Part shown: positions 4,742-5,524 of the stretch, piece after piece
Position numbering within the stretch: position 1 is the stretch's first letter
Layout: the number at the start of each line of letters is the position of its first letter
Program-made: the position numbers and the translations under genes
The notes under the pieces: generated by a model
What the model saw: the letters and a program-made list of their open reading frames with translations, nothing else
What the model was told of the DNA's origin: nothing
Database searches by the model: none
Assembly: GCA_030628325.1 (NCBI GenBank)
Contig: DAOVRB010000092.1
Location: 1 to 5,524, forward strand
Length of the DNA: 5,524 nucleotides
Direction of reading: 5' to 3'
Source of the DNA: Methanomicrobiaceae archaeon
GTDB lineage: Archaea > Halobacteriota > Methanomicrobia > Methanomicrobiales > Methanomicrobiaceae

Positions 4742-5524
4742 ATGGGGGATATATACGACAAAGTAAATGAACTGGCAAAGAGACGCGGATTTGTCTGGCC
4801 TACATCCGAATGCTACGGTTCAGTCGCGGGTTTCATTGACTACGGCCCTCTGGGTGCAATGCTTAAACGAAAGGTGGAAAATATCTGGAGAGATTTTTAC
4901 GTAATCAGGGAAGGATATTACGAGATAGAATGCCCGACAATCGGTGCTGAAGCAATATATCTCGCATCAGGGCATGTAAGAGGGTTTGCTGACAAAATGT
5001 GCCAGTGCCCCCACTGTAATGAATACCACAGGGCAGACCATATCGCTGAGGCACATGGTACCAAAAATGCTGATATGCTGACTGCCATTCAGCTTACAGG
5101 AGTCTTAGAGGGACTGCCATGCCCCACATGCGGCGAACCGCTAGATGAGATAACGGTCTTTCACTTCAACCTGATGTTTGAGACCAGTATTGGCCCGGGC
5201 TCACAGAGAAAAGGTTACCTGAGACCTGAAACAGCACAGGGAATTTTTACTGATTTCAATCGTCTTACCCGGTTTTACAGGGAAAAACTTCCATTCGGTG
5301 CAGTGCAGATTGGAAAATCCTACAGAAATGAAATCTCACCAAGGCAGGGCATGATACGTCTCAGAGAATTTACCCAGGCTGAAGCAGAGATATTCGTACA
5401 TCCGGAACATAAAGACCACCCGCATTTCAGTTACTATGCCAGCCGCATCGTGCCACTAAACGGGATTAAACAACAGGAAGAAGATAAAGAACCTTTATCC
5501 TGCACAATGGAGGATGCAGTGGAA
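4742..5524 (+). CDS. glyS: Glycyl-tRNA synthetase (N-terminal part, cut by window end)
   Basis: The first 261 codons of an archaeal/eukaryotic-type (alpha2) class II glycyl-tRNA synthetase, which charges tRNA-Gly with glycine in the cytosol. The frame is open to the last base of the window. Landmarks: the opening KRRGFVWPTSECYGSVAGF and DYGPLG (to about residue 38), a motif 1 region around GYYEIECPTIG (58-68), the family signature RPETAQGIF at 161-169, and motif 2, GKSYRNEISPRQGMIRLREF, at 191-210. Between them lie CQCPHC (Cys87, 89, 92) and CPTC (Cys127, 130), a likely zinc-binding insertion. The start is ATG 4742, with GTGATC just upstream, and it lies a normal distance before the conserved WPTSECYG. 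Motif 3 and the anticodon-binding domain lie beyond the window. The gene is divergent from the Cmi4-like gene, with 132 bp between the start codons. Confidence 0.97.
   Translation, partial: MGDIYDKVNELAKRRGFVWPTSECYGSVAGFIDYGPLGAMLKRKVENIWRDFYVIREGYYEIECPTIGAEAIYLASGHVRGFADKMCQCPHCNEYHRADHIAEAHGTKNADMLTAIQLTGVLEGLPCPTCGEPLDEITVFHFNLMFETSIGPGSQRKGYLRPETAQGIFTDFNRLTRFYREKLPFGAVQIGKSYRNEISPRQGMIRLREFTQAEAEIFVHPEHKDHPHFSYYASRIVPLNGIKQQEEDKEPLSCTMEDAVE

Overview
The window looks like chromosome from a methanogenic archaeon, most likely Methanomicrobiales (Methanoplanus/Methanolacinia-like). This rests on the archaeal-type glycyl-tRNA synthetase, the TATA-type promoter elements, GTGAT(C)/GGTG-type Shine-Dalgarno sequences, and the style of the proteins. 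The lineage is an inference; no rRNA or tRNA is visible.

Left third (1-1380): accessory or decaying DNA. Positions 1-420 are about 24% G+C by hand count and hold the 5' part of an unrecognised AT-rich gene running off the left edge on the minus strand. Composition then jumps to about 53% G+C (481-720). The 460-1205 segment reads on the minus strand as a mosaic of remnants: a DUF1016/YhcG-like fragment with an in-frame stop, then a stretch with 13 copies of the 7-mer GTGCAAA/TTTGCAC (or one-base variants) in 330 bp, then a short CxxC protein whose second CxxC is damaged. The 83 bp before position 1381 carry two adjoining tandem repeat systems: three 16-bp units starting ATTACACA, then five 7-bp units like TGATACC.

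Middle (1381-3052, plus strand): an Fe-S cluster assembly pair, a cysteine desulfurase (IscS/NifS) followed by the scaffold IscU. IscS takes sulfur from cysteine and passes it to IscU, where the cluster is built. All catalytic and ligand residues are present. A 10-bp inverted repeat lies between the genes. The repeats before iscS overlap the likely core promoter and are the best candidate for a regulatory device.

Right part (3250-5524): a UPF0173 metallo-beta-lactamase-fold hydrolase and, upstream of it on the same minus strand, a 210-residue protein with two helix-turn-helix-like segments resembling haloarchaeal Cmi4. The 210-residue gene is divergent from glyS, whose first 261 codons are in the window. 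The iscU and hydrolase genes converge on a perfect 10-bp hairpin at 3209-3235, a probable bidirectional terminator.

I found no CRISPR array, complete mobile element or clear new multi-gene system. The most unexplained signals are the GTGCAAA array and the composite repeat operator before iscS.
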